Origin: Onthophagus taurus
Lineage: Eukaryota; Arthropoda; Insecta; Coleoptera; Scarabaeidae
Assembly: GCF_036711975.1 (NCBI RefSeq)
Contig: NC_091972.1
Span: forward strand, 17,427,001 to 17,491,000
Length of the DNA: 64,000 bases
Direction: 5' to 3'
Positions within the stretch are counted from its first letter, which is position 1, and every line of letters starts with the position of its first letter. This document shows, in pieces, positions 50,201 through 60,739 of this stretch. Made by a program: the position numbers and the translations under genes. The notes below the pieces were generated by a model. That model ran no database searches. It saw nothing but the letters and a program-made list of their open reading frames with translations, and was not told where the DNA came from.

Positions 50201-53200
50201 ATTTGTGTCAAATAGGTATTTTATTTCTTTATGGACAAACTAACAATTTTAGGAGAAAATGTTAAGAGACAAAAAAGTTGCATATTAAACCCTCTATTTA
50301 AATTAATTTTTAAAATTGAAAAATGTAGACGCAAATTTCTTTCAAAATTTCAATATTTTTTTTTCAATACTTTTCAAATCGAACCCAACAATTATTATAC
50401 ATCATTTTAAAAAGAAAGCTTTGAGCTTTAATTTAGAATAAGTCTCATTCCTTAATTTCAATAAATCCGACTTCCAGGAATTTTTAAATTGGCATCTTTT
50501 TTGACACTCTTAGGTTATACGAAAATGTAAGTTTTATTTCAACATTCTTTTTCTCTGTATTTTTCCAATCCAAACCAACAATTAGTATACATCATTTTAA
50601 AGAGAAAGCTTTGGGCTTTAATTTAAAATAAGTTTCATTCCTTAATTTCAATAAATACTGCTTCCAGGAATTTTTAAATTAGCATCTTTTTTGACACTTT
50701 TAGGTTATTCGAAAATGTAAGTTTTGTTTCAACATTTCTTTTCTCAATATTTTTCCAATCGAACCCAACAATTATTATACATCATTTTAAAAAGGAAGCT
50801 TTGAGCTTTAATTTAAAATAAGTCTCATTCCTTAATTTCAATAAATACGGGTTCCAGAAATTTTTAAATTAGCACCTTTTTTGACACTCTTAGGTTATAC
50901 GAAAATGTTAGTTTTAACTCAATACTCTTTTTCTCAATATTTTTCTAATTCAACCTATCGATTATTATACATCGATTTAAAGAGAAAGCTTTAAGCTTCA
51001 ATTTAAAATAAGTTTCATTTCTTAATTTCAATAAACACGGTTTCCAGGAATTTTTGAATTAGCATCTTTTTTGACACTTAGATTATGCGAAAATAGGGGG
51101 ATTGCATATTTTGCTAAAATTGATTCCAAAGGCCTTTACTGAGTGTATTTTGATAGCCTTTTAATTCTGTCACAGTTTCAAAATTTTTGACTTCTTGGGA
51201 CACAAAGGGTTAAGCATATCGCTTATATCTGTAAATGGTAGTTTTAGCCACTTTCTCTATATGAAAATGCAAAGGAGATAGGCACCATTATTATTATAGT
51301 GAACTGTAATTTAACTTGTACACAACTGGTTGTTTGTAGTACAGTGCTATTGGGTTCGACCTGTTTTTGTACCCACAAAAAAAATATCGTCTGTATAATG
51401 TTTTAGGCATTCATGCAGATCCAAAGCTAGTATTTTTTATGCCACATTCAGCAGAGTATATATTAATGGATCTCCCTTCTTATTAAGGGGTACCAGTACC
51501 CTAATTTAATTGTTATTCTATATTCTTGTATATTTTTAATGAATTAAAACTAGAACTACCACTAGCTCAAGAACTAGAAATATTCGAGTTTAGCTTAGTC
51601 TTCAGACAATAAAAACTTTAAACATTAATTTAACCCACCAAAAGACATCTTTGAAACGCTAATTTACTATCTTGTAACACAGTAATGGCCAATTCTTCTG
51701 ATAAAAATGTTTCGCCTCCATAATTTTCAATTTGAGCAATATTTAAGTTGGTTCTTGTACCAATTGCCGCTTGGATATCCCTCCTTAATTCTTGGAAACT
51801 TCACAAAACAACATTTAAGTTTTATTTTAACACTTTAAGTTTTATTCTTACCCCCCAGAATGTAACTGTCTCTTTTGATGATTCTTTGATTCATAATATT
51901 TCTTCAAAACGTCCGCGAGACGCCCTTTTAAACAATCCAATTCTAAACTGAAACATTAAAAACGTTAAAATCACCTTAATTTCGTCACTTTAAATTATTT
52001 ACTTGATGTAATTTTCAATGTACGATTTATAAATGTTGTTTGTAAGTTTTTCTAAGAAAGATTTATCGCTCATATTTGCTGATTCTAAATTGGAGGAGAG
52101 TTGAAGAGTCCTAGAAACATTTTAAAATCAAAGATAGTTTTTAAAAAATTGATTTTTACCTCGAATAAAGATCGTATAAAACTTTTAAATAATTATAAGT
52201 ATCCAATTTAGTAATGGATAATCGTTCTTGTATGTACATTTGTAAATGGGAATGATACAAATTAAGAACATATTTAGAGATAACTTGTTCGGGGTTATTA
52301 AAAACTTGTTTAATGATTTCATAGCTGTTTTTGCACAAATTTAGCATATAAAGAAACACATCTTTATTTGATAAACAACCCTAAAACAAAAAAAAGCATA
52401 AAAACGAATAAATCCTGAATTAAAATCACAACCTTTTGACTCTGAACAATAAATGAATCAACACAATCCGAATAGCTTTTAAATTGTGATAAAACCCCAG
52501 CAATTTCTTTCATTTTTTTATAATCATTTTTAGTTTGCGCTGTTCGAAAATCTTGTATTAACGCCTTTTCAACATCATCATATTGATTTTTTATCTGTTT
52601 AATTATAGAACCAAACCTTAAACATCCAAAATATAAAATTAAATAATAACAAACTAAATTTTTACCTGTCTGATGGCAAATCTTGAGATATAATTTGCAA
52701 TTTTCGAATAATTTCAGCAACCTCTGTCAACTAAGCAACAAAAAAGTTAATACTAATAAATTAAAAAGTGTTTAATAGACATTACATTTGTGGAATCGTC
52801 AAATAAAGGTGAAGAATAATTGTTTGGAGATAAAAACCCATTTAAATGAGTCATTAATTTTTGTGCTTCAACCACACGTTGTCTCGGGGCGTTTATATTA
52901 TCTAATTGGTCGCCTAAATGTAATACTTTCGCCCCAACTATGTTTATTTTACCATCTAATTCTTGAAATGTATCAATAGCATTCTGTGGAAATTATAAAA
53001 ATTAATTTTAATAATCACTAGTTATTTTTTAAAACTGAACCTTGTTGCTATCTAATAATCCATGAATTTCTTTCCTGAATATTGCCTCATCATCCTGTAC
53101 ACGTGCCTCTAATCTTTCACATTTTTTTTGTTGCCGTTCTTGAAGTAATGTTAAATCCCTACAAATTTATTTACTTCAAAATTTCGTTGTGAATTATATA

Positions 53201-53424
53201 GGTGATTACTTTATAGCTTGCACGAAAGAATCGTGTAAAACCACCGGATTAAACTCTTCGTTTCCTCCTTCTTTCGTTTCGGCAATAGTTCGCCAAGCTA
53301 ACCTTTCTACGAATTCTTCCGCATCAAATGGTTCCTAATAAAAAAACAAATTGTGTTGGATATAAATTTATCGTTTTTTCTTTTTTATTACTTGTTCTAA
53401 TTCTTTTAGATATTGTTGCATCAT
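47263..53424 (-). CDS. EXOC5: Exocyst complex component 5 (Sec10), with one apparent frameshift
   Basis: Subunit of the exocyst, which tethers secretory vesicles to the plasma membrane. Sixteen exons: 53392-53424, 53210-53334, 53041-53158, 52786-52983, 52666-52730, 52433-52616, 52160-52380, 52003-52110, 51852-51947, 51639-51798, 48121-48359, 47977-48062, 47817-47922, 47606-47762, 47398-47552 and 47263-47340. Family strings include HLGDQLDNINAPRQR, AEIIRKLQIISQDLP, YYESKNHQKR, GETFLSEEL and SFIQLRSDA. The exon total is 2,129 nt, one short of 710 codons (709 aa, human 708). The missing base lies in a T7 run at 47997-48003 in exon 12, where the frame changes inside the conserved segment. Splice sites elsewhere are intact, so I read it as a functional gene with a homopolymer error or a rare allele. 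The start is a tandem ATG ATG. Confidence 0.93.
48500..48810. repeat. Dispersed hairpin repeat in EXOC5 intron 10
   Basis: Divergent units with GAACTAAAAACATTCGGGTT, TAGCTGTCTTAAGAGA, TCTAGGTCTAGTGTTACTTC and AACTAGAACCAGCACTAGAC. They are the same family as the PRMT1 intron array. Another short piece lies at 51535-51605 in the same intron. Confidence 0.6.
49560..49990 (-). pseudogene. LINE reverse transcriptase fragment
   Basis: The minus strand at 49790-49569 encodes AFCDLSKAFDLVNHDILTKK and YGIRNKALNLFVSYL, the palm region of CR1/Jockey-type reverse transcriptases. More of the domain precedes it up to about 49990. The rest of the element is missing. It lies in EXOC5 intron 10. Confidence 0.7.
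50340..51090. repeat. Tandem repeat, about 190-bp period, about 4 copies
   Basis: The anchor CAACAATTATTATACATCAT recurs at about 50386, 50577 and 50767, with a changed copy near 50957. Each unit also has CATTCCTTAATTTCAATAAA and TTTTTTGACACT, so the period is about 190 bp. It lies in EXOC5 intron 10. A TACAGGGTGTATCTAAATTG sequence at about 49999, of the mariner-MITE type, lies upstream of it. Confidence 0.8.
51535..51605. repeat. Small hairpin-repeat fragment
   Basis: AAACTAGAACTACCACTAGC and AGAACTAGAAATATTCGAGT match one arm of the dispersed hairpin family. It lies about 35 bp downstream of EXOC5 exon 10, inside intron 10. Confidence 0.55.
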
Positions 53425-53479
53425 TTTAAATAAGTACTTTCATAAACAGAGCTTGTAGAAATCAAGATTTTTTTAGGTT

Positions 53480-55990
53480 ATGTATATTTTGACAGCTGTC
53501 ATTTGGTTATTAAGGTTATTAAAGAACATTGGGGATTTGGAGCATATTGCAAAAAAGAACTTTTAGAATAAACGTTGTAGCAAATTTTGTTCTTAACAAT
53601 ATTGCTCTGGTGCACTTTTGCTCTCAGACACATAGATATCGAGAAAAGTACGAAAATAATGAGATTTCATGAATTTCGTTGCTTTATTAGCTACTAATGA
53701 TAACATTCGGGATTCGGAGTATATTTCAAAAAAAATTTTAGAACAAAAGTTGTAGCAAATTTTATTCTTAACAATATTGCTCTGTTGCATTTTTACTCTC
53801 AGACACATAGCTTTCGAGAAAAGTACGAAAATAATCAGTTTTCATGAATGTCGTTGCTTTACTAGCTGCTAATGGTAACATTCGGGATTCGAAGAATATT
53901 ACAAAAAAACTTTTAGAATAAACGTTGTAGCAAATTTTGTTCTTAACAATATTGCTCTCTGCACTTTTGCTCTCAGACACATAGATATCGAGAAAAATAC
54001 ACAAATATTGAGATTTCATGAATTTCGTTGCTTTACTAGCTGCTAATAGCAGCAGTCGGAGCATAGTGCAAAAAAACTTTTCGAACAACAGTTGTAGCAT
54101 ATTTTGTTCTTAACAATATTGCTCTCTTGCACTTTTGCTTTCAGACACATAGATATCGAGAAAAATATTGAGATTTCATGATTTTCGTTGCTTTATTAGC
54201 TGCTAATAGTAACATTTGGGATTCGGAGCATATTACAAAAAAACTTTTCGACTAAAAATTGTAGCAAATTTTGTTCTTACCAATATTGCTCTCTTGTACT
54301 TTTGCTCTCAGACACATAGATAGAGAGAAAAATACAAAAATATTGAGATTTCATGAATTTCGTTGTTTTACTAGCTGCTAATGGTAACATTCGGGTTTCG
54401 GAGCATATTACAAAAAAACTTTTATAACAAAAGTTGTAGCAAATGTTGTTCTTAACAATATTGCTCTCTTGCACTTTTGTTCTCAGACAAATAGATATTG
54501 AGAAAAATACGAAAATACTCAGATTTCATAAATTTCGTTGCTTTACTAGGTGGTAATGGTAACATTCAGGATTCGGATCATATGACAAAACAACTTTTAG
54601 AACAAATGTTGTAGCAAATTTTGTTCTTAACAATAATACTCTCTTACACTTTTGCTCTCTGACATACACAGTGTGTCCCCGGATAGGTGAAACGACTCTT
54701 ATAAAATGTAAACTTTTTTCGATATTAATTGTCATCTTTTGGGGTTCAGCCCTGCTTGGTTAAAACTACTTTACCTGCCACAAAAAGAGTTTTTCTTTCA
54801 CTCTCAAGGCTCACTTGTTCTTTTAAAATTGATAATATATCCAAAATTAGTCTTTAATTAAGCAGGGCTAAACCCCAAAAAATGACAATTAATATCGAAA
54901 ATATTTTATCTTTTATAAGAGTCGTTTCACCTATCTGGGGACACACTGTAGATAGCGAGAAAAATACACAAATATTGAGATTTCATGAATTTCGTAACTT
55001 TACTAGCTGCTAATGGCAATATTCGGGATTCGGAGCATATTATAAAAAAAACTTTTAGAAGAAAAGTTGTAGCACATTTTGTTCTTAATAATTTCGATTT
55101 CAATTTCGTTGCTTTACTAGCTGCTAATAGTAACATGGATTGGAAGCATATTACAAAAAAACTTTTAGTACAAACATTGTATTAAAATTTGTTCTTAACA
55201 ATATTGCTCTCTTGCACTTTTGCTCTCATACACATAGGTAGCGAGAAAAATACAAAAATATTGAAATTTCATAAATTTCGTTGCTTTACTGGTGGCTAAT
55301 GGCAACATTCAGGATTCGGAGCATATTACAAAAAAACTTTTAGAACAAATATTGTTGTAAATTTTGTTCTTAACAATATTGCTCTCTTGCACTTTTGCTC
55401 TCAGACACATAGATAGCGAGAAAAATACGAAAATATTGAGATTTCATGAATTTCGTTGCTTTACTAATTGCTAATGGTAACATTCGGGATTCGGTGCATA
55501 TTACAAAAGAACTATTAGAACAAAAGTTGTAGCAAACTTTGTTCTTAACGATATTGCTCTCTTGCACTTTTGCTCTCAAACACATAGATAGCGAAAAAAA
55601 TACAATTTTATTAAGATTTCATGAATTTCGTTGCTTTACTAGCTGCTAATGATAACATTCGGGATTCGGAGCATATGTGAAAAAAACTTTTAGAACAAAA
55701 GTTGTAGCATATTTTGTTCTTAACAATATTGGTCTGTTGTACTTTTGCTCTCAGATACATAGATAGCGAGAAAATACAAAAATATTGAGATTTCATGAAT
55801 TTCGTAGTTTTACTAGCTGGTAATGGTAACATTCGTGATTCAGAGAATATTACAAAAAAACTTTTAGAACGAATGTTGCAGCAAATTTTGTTCTTAACAA
55901 TATTGCTCTCTTGCACTTTTGCTCTCAGATACATAGATATCCAGGAAAGTACGAAAATATTAAGATTTCACGAATTTCGTTGCTTTATTA
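53480..55990. repeat. Satellite-like array, about 175-bp period, about 13 units
   Basis: Units share CATGAATTTCGTTGCTTTAC, GGTAACATTCGGGATTCGGA, TTGTTCTTAACAATATTGCT and TTTTGCTCTCAGACACATAG. The first anchor recurs near 53662, 53842, 54016, 54176, 54350, 54523, 54984, 55105, 55268, 55441, 55617, 55793 and 55965. The array fills the whole gap between the EXOC5 start and the TUFM 3' end. Short minus-strand open frames across it repeat the same peptide and end at stops in each unit, so I do not call genes there. Confidence 0.88.
54666..54950. mobile_element. MITE inserted in the satellite array
   Basis: The ends CAGTGTGTCCCCGGATAGG and the complement of CCTATCTGGGGACACACTG are inverted repeats that extend inward through GTGAAACGACTCTTATAAAA. 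Inside is a second inverted pair (TTTGGGGTTCAGCCCTGC and GCAGGGCTAAACCCCAAA). It interrupts the phrase GACACATAGATAG of a satellite unit next to a TA, as expected for a Tc1/mariner-type MITE. Confidence 0.8.
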
Positions 55991-56060
55991 TATTATGCTC
56001 TTTTTCTGGTTGTAATAATTAAGAATTTTTATTAAGGAAAAACAATAATTTTGTTTTAAT

Positions 56061-56066
56061 TTTATT
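56061..56066 (-). terminator. TUFM polyadenylation signal candidate
   Basis: TTTATT on the plus strand reads AATAAA on the gene strand, only 5 bp after the stop codon. If used, the 3' UTR is very short and transcription ends before the satellite array. Confidence 0.45.
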
Positions 56067-56071
56067 TAATA

Positions 56072-57699
56072 TTAAATTGCAAGTTTTCCTAAATTACTGC
56101 TTATCACAATAGGTTCTAAAGTTTCTGTAATAATTCCAGTTGCGACGGTAACATTATTCTCTCGTATCGTAAAAACTTGCCCCATTGTCATAACCATTTT
56201 CCATTGCGTCGTTAAATAAACTTGTCCATGATCCCCAGGCAAAATCATTTCGGTACCTTCAACTTAAAAATTAAAGAAATTAGTAATATTAATATTCGTT
56301 GGTTAAAAAATTCTAACCTAGATCTAATCGACAAGGAACATTCCAAGTTTTACTAAAAAGCTGTTGAATGTATTTACTAAGAACGGGTTTTGATCGTCCA
56401 CCTTCCGATTTTGATAGAAAATAAATACTGGCTTTATAGCGATTACTTAATTTTTCACTACCCGGTTTACAAAGTAGCATTCCACGATCAACTTGTTTTA
56501 ATCGGACACCTCGTAAAAGAGCACCAATATTATCACCAGCAGAAGCCTAAAAATAAAATTCATCAAAATAAATTTAAAAATAGTGTTTTTTTATACAATT
56601 GGAACACTTTTTTTAAAAATTTGAATGTCATTTATCCCTGTTTTAACATCTGTATCAAATCCAAGAAGTTGAGCTTCATCATTTTTCTTCATAACACCTC
56701 TTGCTAAAGTACCAACAACTACAGTTCCTCTACCAGGAAGTAGAAACGCATTATCTATGGGTAGCATAAATGGAGATTTTAAATCTCTTTGTGGATCAGG
56801 AATATAATTATCTACAGTATCTAGAAGTTGTCGTATTGATGGTTCCCCATATTGTGATTGATCCCCTTTTAAAGCTAATAATCCTGAACCATTGACAATT
56901 GGAGTGGCATCACCATCAAATCCAAAGTCTGTTAAAAGTTCTCTTATTTCAAGTTCGATTAAATCTAAAATCTAAATCAGGAGAATAACAAATTCTTTTT
57001 TGAAACGTTTAAAATTTACTTCTTGATCAACTAAATCAGCTTTATTAACAAAAACGACTATTTTTTCTATCCCAACTTGTTTAGCTAATAATAAATGCTC
57101 TCTCGTTTGGGGCATTTGACCATCATCAGCAGCAACCACAAGAACAGCTCCATCCATTTGCGATGCCCCCGAGATCATATTTTTAACATAATCAGCATGT
57201 CCAGGACAATCTGTATGAGCATAATGTCTCTTTTTTGTACTATATCCAATATGAGCCGCATTTATAGTGATACCTAAAATAAATAAATTTTTGAATTGAA
57301 TAAAAAGGATTAATAAAATTTTGTGCCTCGAGCTTTTTCTTCTGGTGCTCTATCAATTTGATCGTAAGAAACAAAATTTGCTAAACCATCTTTTTGTAAT
57401 ACTTTCGTAATCGCCGCTGTTAATGTGGTTTTACCGTGATCGACATGACCTATCGTTCCAACATTTACATGTTTTTTCTCGGTATTTTGTAAATTTATTA
57501 TGGTTGTAGAAATAAATTTTGAATTTCCCGCCAATTTGAAAGGAACTTTTTTTAGGTTATGTAGTGTCCCGTAACAATTTTGACAAGATTTGCTAATATT
57601 ACGATAATTCTTAACGATATTCAAGGAATTCAACAATTTTACGTTACTTTTCATAGTTTTCAATGAGTTGAGCGCAAAGAAAAATGTATAATTCACCAT
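56072..57699 (-). CDS. TUFM: Mitochondrial elongation factor Tu
   Basis: GTPase that brings aminoacyl-tRNA to the mitochondrial ribosome. Exons are 57327-57699, 57020-57273, 56597-56971, 56318-56546 and 56072-56262, giving 473 aa. The first 70 or so residues form a mitochondrial presequence. G motifs are GHVDHGKT (residues 84-91), DCPGH, and NKAD in exon 2. Domain 2 has [13 protein letters not shown], and domain 3 starts in exon 4 and ends in exon 5. The first intron uses GC rather than GT (donor CGAG/GCACAA), forced by the conserved [13 protein letters not shown] junction. No GT lies near enough to keep the frame. A second in-frame ATG at codon 16 could be an alternative start. It is head-to-head with ATP synthase gamma. 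Confidence 0.95.
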
Positions 57700-58073
57700 T
57701 TTTTATTGGTTTTAGTAGCGCCGCATTGACAGTTGGATATGTTCACTTAAAATTGATCCTTATTGTAGTATTACATAAGTATTTTATTTGAAAATCGCAA
57801 CAACCACAAGTAGCACCACTGCTTTTTAGTCGCCAGCAGTGACAAGGTTAGTAATAAAGTTATTTTATTTTCCTCCTACTCCCTAAAAAATCTTTAATAA
57901 CTACCCCAAACCACCACAAAAACCTTCTTTAACATCAACGAATCCAATTGAATTCTAAATCGCATCGAAAATCATCCATTTAACCCGAATATCGACCTCT
58001 TACATAATACCCTAATAGGTTATGGTCTAAACTCTAATAATTTTTTTTATAGAAATTAAAACCTCCAAAAAAG
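57700..58073. promoter_or_regulatory. Shared divergent promoter region and 5' UTR intron of ATP synthase gamma
   Basis: The TUFM and ATP synthase gamma start codons are 374 bp apart, facing away from each other. On the plus strand a likely 5' UTR intron runs from GTTAGT at 57847 to TATAG ending at 58052, so the true promoter is probably 57700-57840. Both products act in mitochondria. The intron call is by splice-site inspection only. Confidence 0.55.
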
Positions 58074-59364
58074 ATGTTGGGTCGATTTGGTAACGTCGTT
58101 CCCGTGCTGGTACAAAATGCCCCGCAAGCTCAACAGCAACGTGGCATGGCCACACTTAAAGCCATTTCCATTCGTCTTAAATCTGTAAAGAACATACAGA
58201 AAATTACTCAGTCCATGAAGATGGTATCAGCTGCCAAATATTCTAGGGCTGAAAGAGAATTAAAACAAGCCAGACCCATCGGTGTTGGAGCTCAACAATT
58301 TTACGAAAAGGCCGATGTTCAACCTCCTGCGGAAGCCCCTAAGAAGCTTATGATTGCTATGACATCAGATAGAGGTACAAAAAAAAATATTATAATTTTT
58401 CTTAAAAACATAACCTAAACATCATCATTTTGACATTTCACTGAATTAATTTGATTTTAAGTTGCTGATTTGACATTTCATATCTGTCAATTTTGAATTT
58501 TATTTTATATTGATTTTAATTTTTTAATCTTTTCATTAAGCTTTATGATTGCTATGACATCAGATAAAGGTACCAAAAAAAAATTTTATAGGTTATATTT
58601 AATTTTTCTAAAAAACATAACCTAAACATTTAAATGTAATTTGATTTGAAGTTGCTGATTTGACATTTCATATCTGTCAATTTAGAATTTTATTTTATAT
58701 TAATTTTAATTGTTTGTATAATTTAGGTTTATGCGGTGCTGTTCATACAAGCGTTGTTCGTCAAATTCGTACCGAACTCGCCGAATCTGGTGAAAATACG
58801 AAAGTGATTTGCGTTGGTGATAAATCGCGCGCAATCCTTCAACGTTTATACGGCAAGAACATTATTTTGGTTGCAAACGAAATTGGACGTTTGCCCCCTA
58901 CATTCACAGACGCCTCCCGTTTAGCGAAAGCCATTCTAACTTCTGGTTATGAGTTTACCTCTGGTAAGATTGTCTATAACCGATTCAAATCGGTCGTTTC
59001 TTATTCCACTCAACAGATGCCTGTGTTCAGTTTAGCTGCTGTTACTGTAAGAGTTTATTTTATTTATTATAATTAAGTTATTTAAAGAGAACATTTTTAG
59101 GCTGCTCCTAAATTGAGTATTTACGATTCGTTGGATAATGATGTGATTCAAAATTACTTGGAATTTTCTTTGGCTGCTTTGATTTTCTACGCATTGAAAG
59201 AGGGTGCTTGCAGCGAACAATCATCCCGTATGACTGCTATGGACAATGCTAGCAAGAACGCCGGGGAAATGATTGACAAATTAACCCTGACATTTAACCG
59301 TACAAGACAGGCAGTCATCACCAGAGAGTTGATTGAAATTATTTCTGGTGCTTCAGCATTGTAA
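58074..59364 (+). CDS. ATPsyngamma: ATP synthase gamma subunit, mitochondrial
   Basis: Central rotating shaft of F1-ATPase in the mitochondrial matrix. Three exons, 58074-58374, 58727-59046 and 59101-59364, with GT-AG introns and correct phases, give 294 aa, normal for insects. A short presequence (about the first 24 residues) is followed by the conserved helix [49 protein letters not shown] spanning the first junction, and the C-terminal [20 protein letters not shown]. Intron 1 contains a second copy of the end of exon 1 plus the intron start (58541-58724). Tail signal AATAAA is at 59546-59551. Confidence 0.97.
58345..58724 (+). repeat. Tandem duplication of exon end and intron in ATP synthase gamma
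   Basis: Unit 1 (58345-about 58537) holds the last 30 bp of exon 1 and the start of intron 1. Unit 2 (58541-58724) repeats it, including TTATGATTGCTATGACATCA and GTTGCTGATTTGACATTTCA. The donor sequence is present in both copies (AGAG/GTACAA and AAAG/GTACCA). Confidence 0.85.
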
Positions 59365-59545
59365 ATTAATTCAAAAAAAAACTATATAAAAAAGTAATAT
59401 GAAAGGACTACCTAAAAAACGGTATTGATATCTAAGTAAAAAGTTTTTTTTGAAACCATTTAGAGAAACAGAAAATAATCTAGATAATCTTAAGTTTTAA
59501 TTTTTATTTTAATTCCATCGGCATTGTATCAAGCAATTATAAACA

Positions 59546-59551
59546 AATAAA
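59546..59551 (+). terminator. ATP synthase gamma polyadenylation signal candidate
   Basis: First AATAAA after the stop codon, about 180 bp downstream. Another AATAAA-like stretch follows near 59736. Confidence 0.5.
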
Positions 59552-59799
59552 AAATTTGGAAATGGGGGGGTATGTGTAAAAGTTGAAATAGGCGGCAAAG
59601 CGGAAATTAGCCCCAAAAGTCACTGGATACAAAATCGACATCGACCGCTTTTTACTTCTATTTTATCTGTTGCATTATCGATCCCGGTAATTAGGCTTCA
59701 TCATTTGTATTTTTTTTTGTTGTTATATTGGAATAATAATAAAACATATTTGGTTGTCTTTATTTAAATTATTAATGCAATGTTCGCCATTTAAACCTT

Positions 59800-60230
59800 C
59801 ATAATTCAATATGCTGGTGATACGAATGTGGGATTACAAAATATAATAAACAGTGTAAATAGGACATGGAAGCAGTTCAATATGGCCATAAACGCCGGTA
59901 AAACGAAATTAATGCTAATATCCCGCAACTCAAACGTCTCCATGCCTGTGAGAGTGGATGGAGTGAGATTGAACAGGGTTGAACAGTGATTGGATGTTGC
60001 TATGCAGCTGAGACTGACAAAGTGTTATGCAGTAGAAACTTGGACTTTGAAGACTGTCAGTATAAATCGCATAGAAGCATTTGAAATGTGGAGATACCAA
60101 GAATTCTAAAGGTCCCATGGACGTCGCACACGAGCAATGAGGAAGTGCTGAGAAGGTTGAACAAAGATAGGGAGTTAATTCACATAGTGAAGAATGTGCC
60201 AAAGAAACAATTATTAATCTCTAAATTCCT
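59800..60230 (+). pseudogene. LINE reverse transcriptase relic
   Basis: Plus-strand pieces are ADDTNVGLQNIINSVNRTWK (a changed catalytic ADD region), NAGKTKLMLISRN, then ETWTLKTVSINRIEAFEMWR. The last is part of the common C-terminal region of insect endonuclease-reverse transcriptases. Stops and frameshifts are present. No gene is recognised from 60230 to 60740. Confidence 0.65.
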
Positions 60231-60739
60231 ATATTTGTAGGCGTATGTACTAAAACTGTACAAAAACCAAAAGATTGAAATAATTCCTAAACTATTCAAC
60301 TTTGTGTAAGGCATATTTGGCTTAATCTTAACGCATTTCAATATTCATGTTTATGTACCAGTCACCTGTATATTGGTAAAACGAACATGAGACAGCGCAC
60401 TCTGGAGTGGGCATTCTACTGCACAATAGATCTTCATTCATCTTCTTCTTCATTCAATTTTGAACATTCTGTCTACTTTATCTGATTGAGAGATCATGGA
60501 ATTATTATTGAAATGCAGATACTTTTTTATTTCTAAAAATCTGTTTTTGATATAAATCAGTACATTTGCTCTTGGGGTAAAGAGTAAACAAATTAAAATT
60601 GTGGCAATTTTTCTGTTATGCAAATATTTTACTCTGGGAAACAATATACTTTAACAAAGATTTATCAAATATTAGTGAGGTTTAAAATATTCCTGCGCAA
60701 AATATTCAACCGGTGGAAAGGAATAAATAAAAATATTAC

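Noticed and set aside
50340..51090. CRISPR-like regular repeats
   Set aside because: Units are long direct repeats with no short repeat/spacer pattern, in an intron of an animal gene.
47263..53424. EXOC5 as a pseudogene
   Set aside because: There is only one single-base defect, in a homopolymer, while 16 exons and all splice sites are otherwise intact.
53593..55934. Series of minus-strand open frames with similar peptides (ESRMLPLAASKATKFMKS)
   Set aside because: They follow from the 175-bp satellite. Each unit also contains stops, and the frame is not kept between units.
58541..58569. Cassette exon of ATP synthase gamma
   Set aside because: The 29-nt length would shift the frame, and the sequence is simply a duplicate of the exon 1 end.
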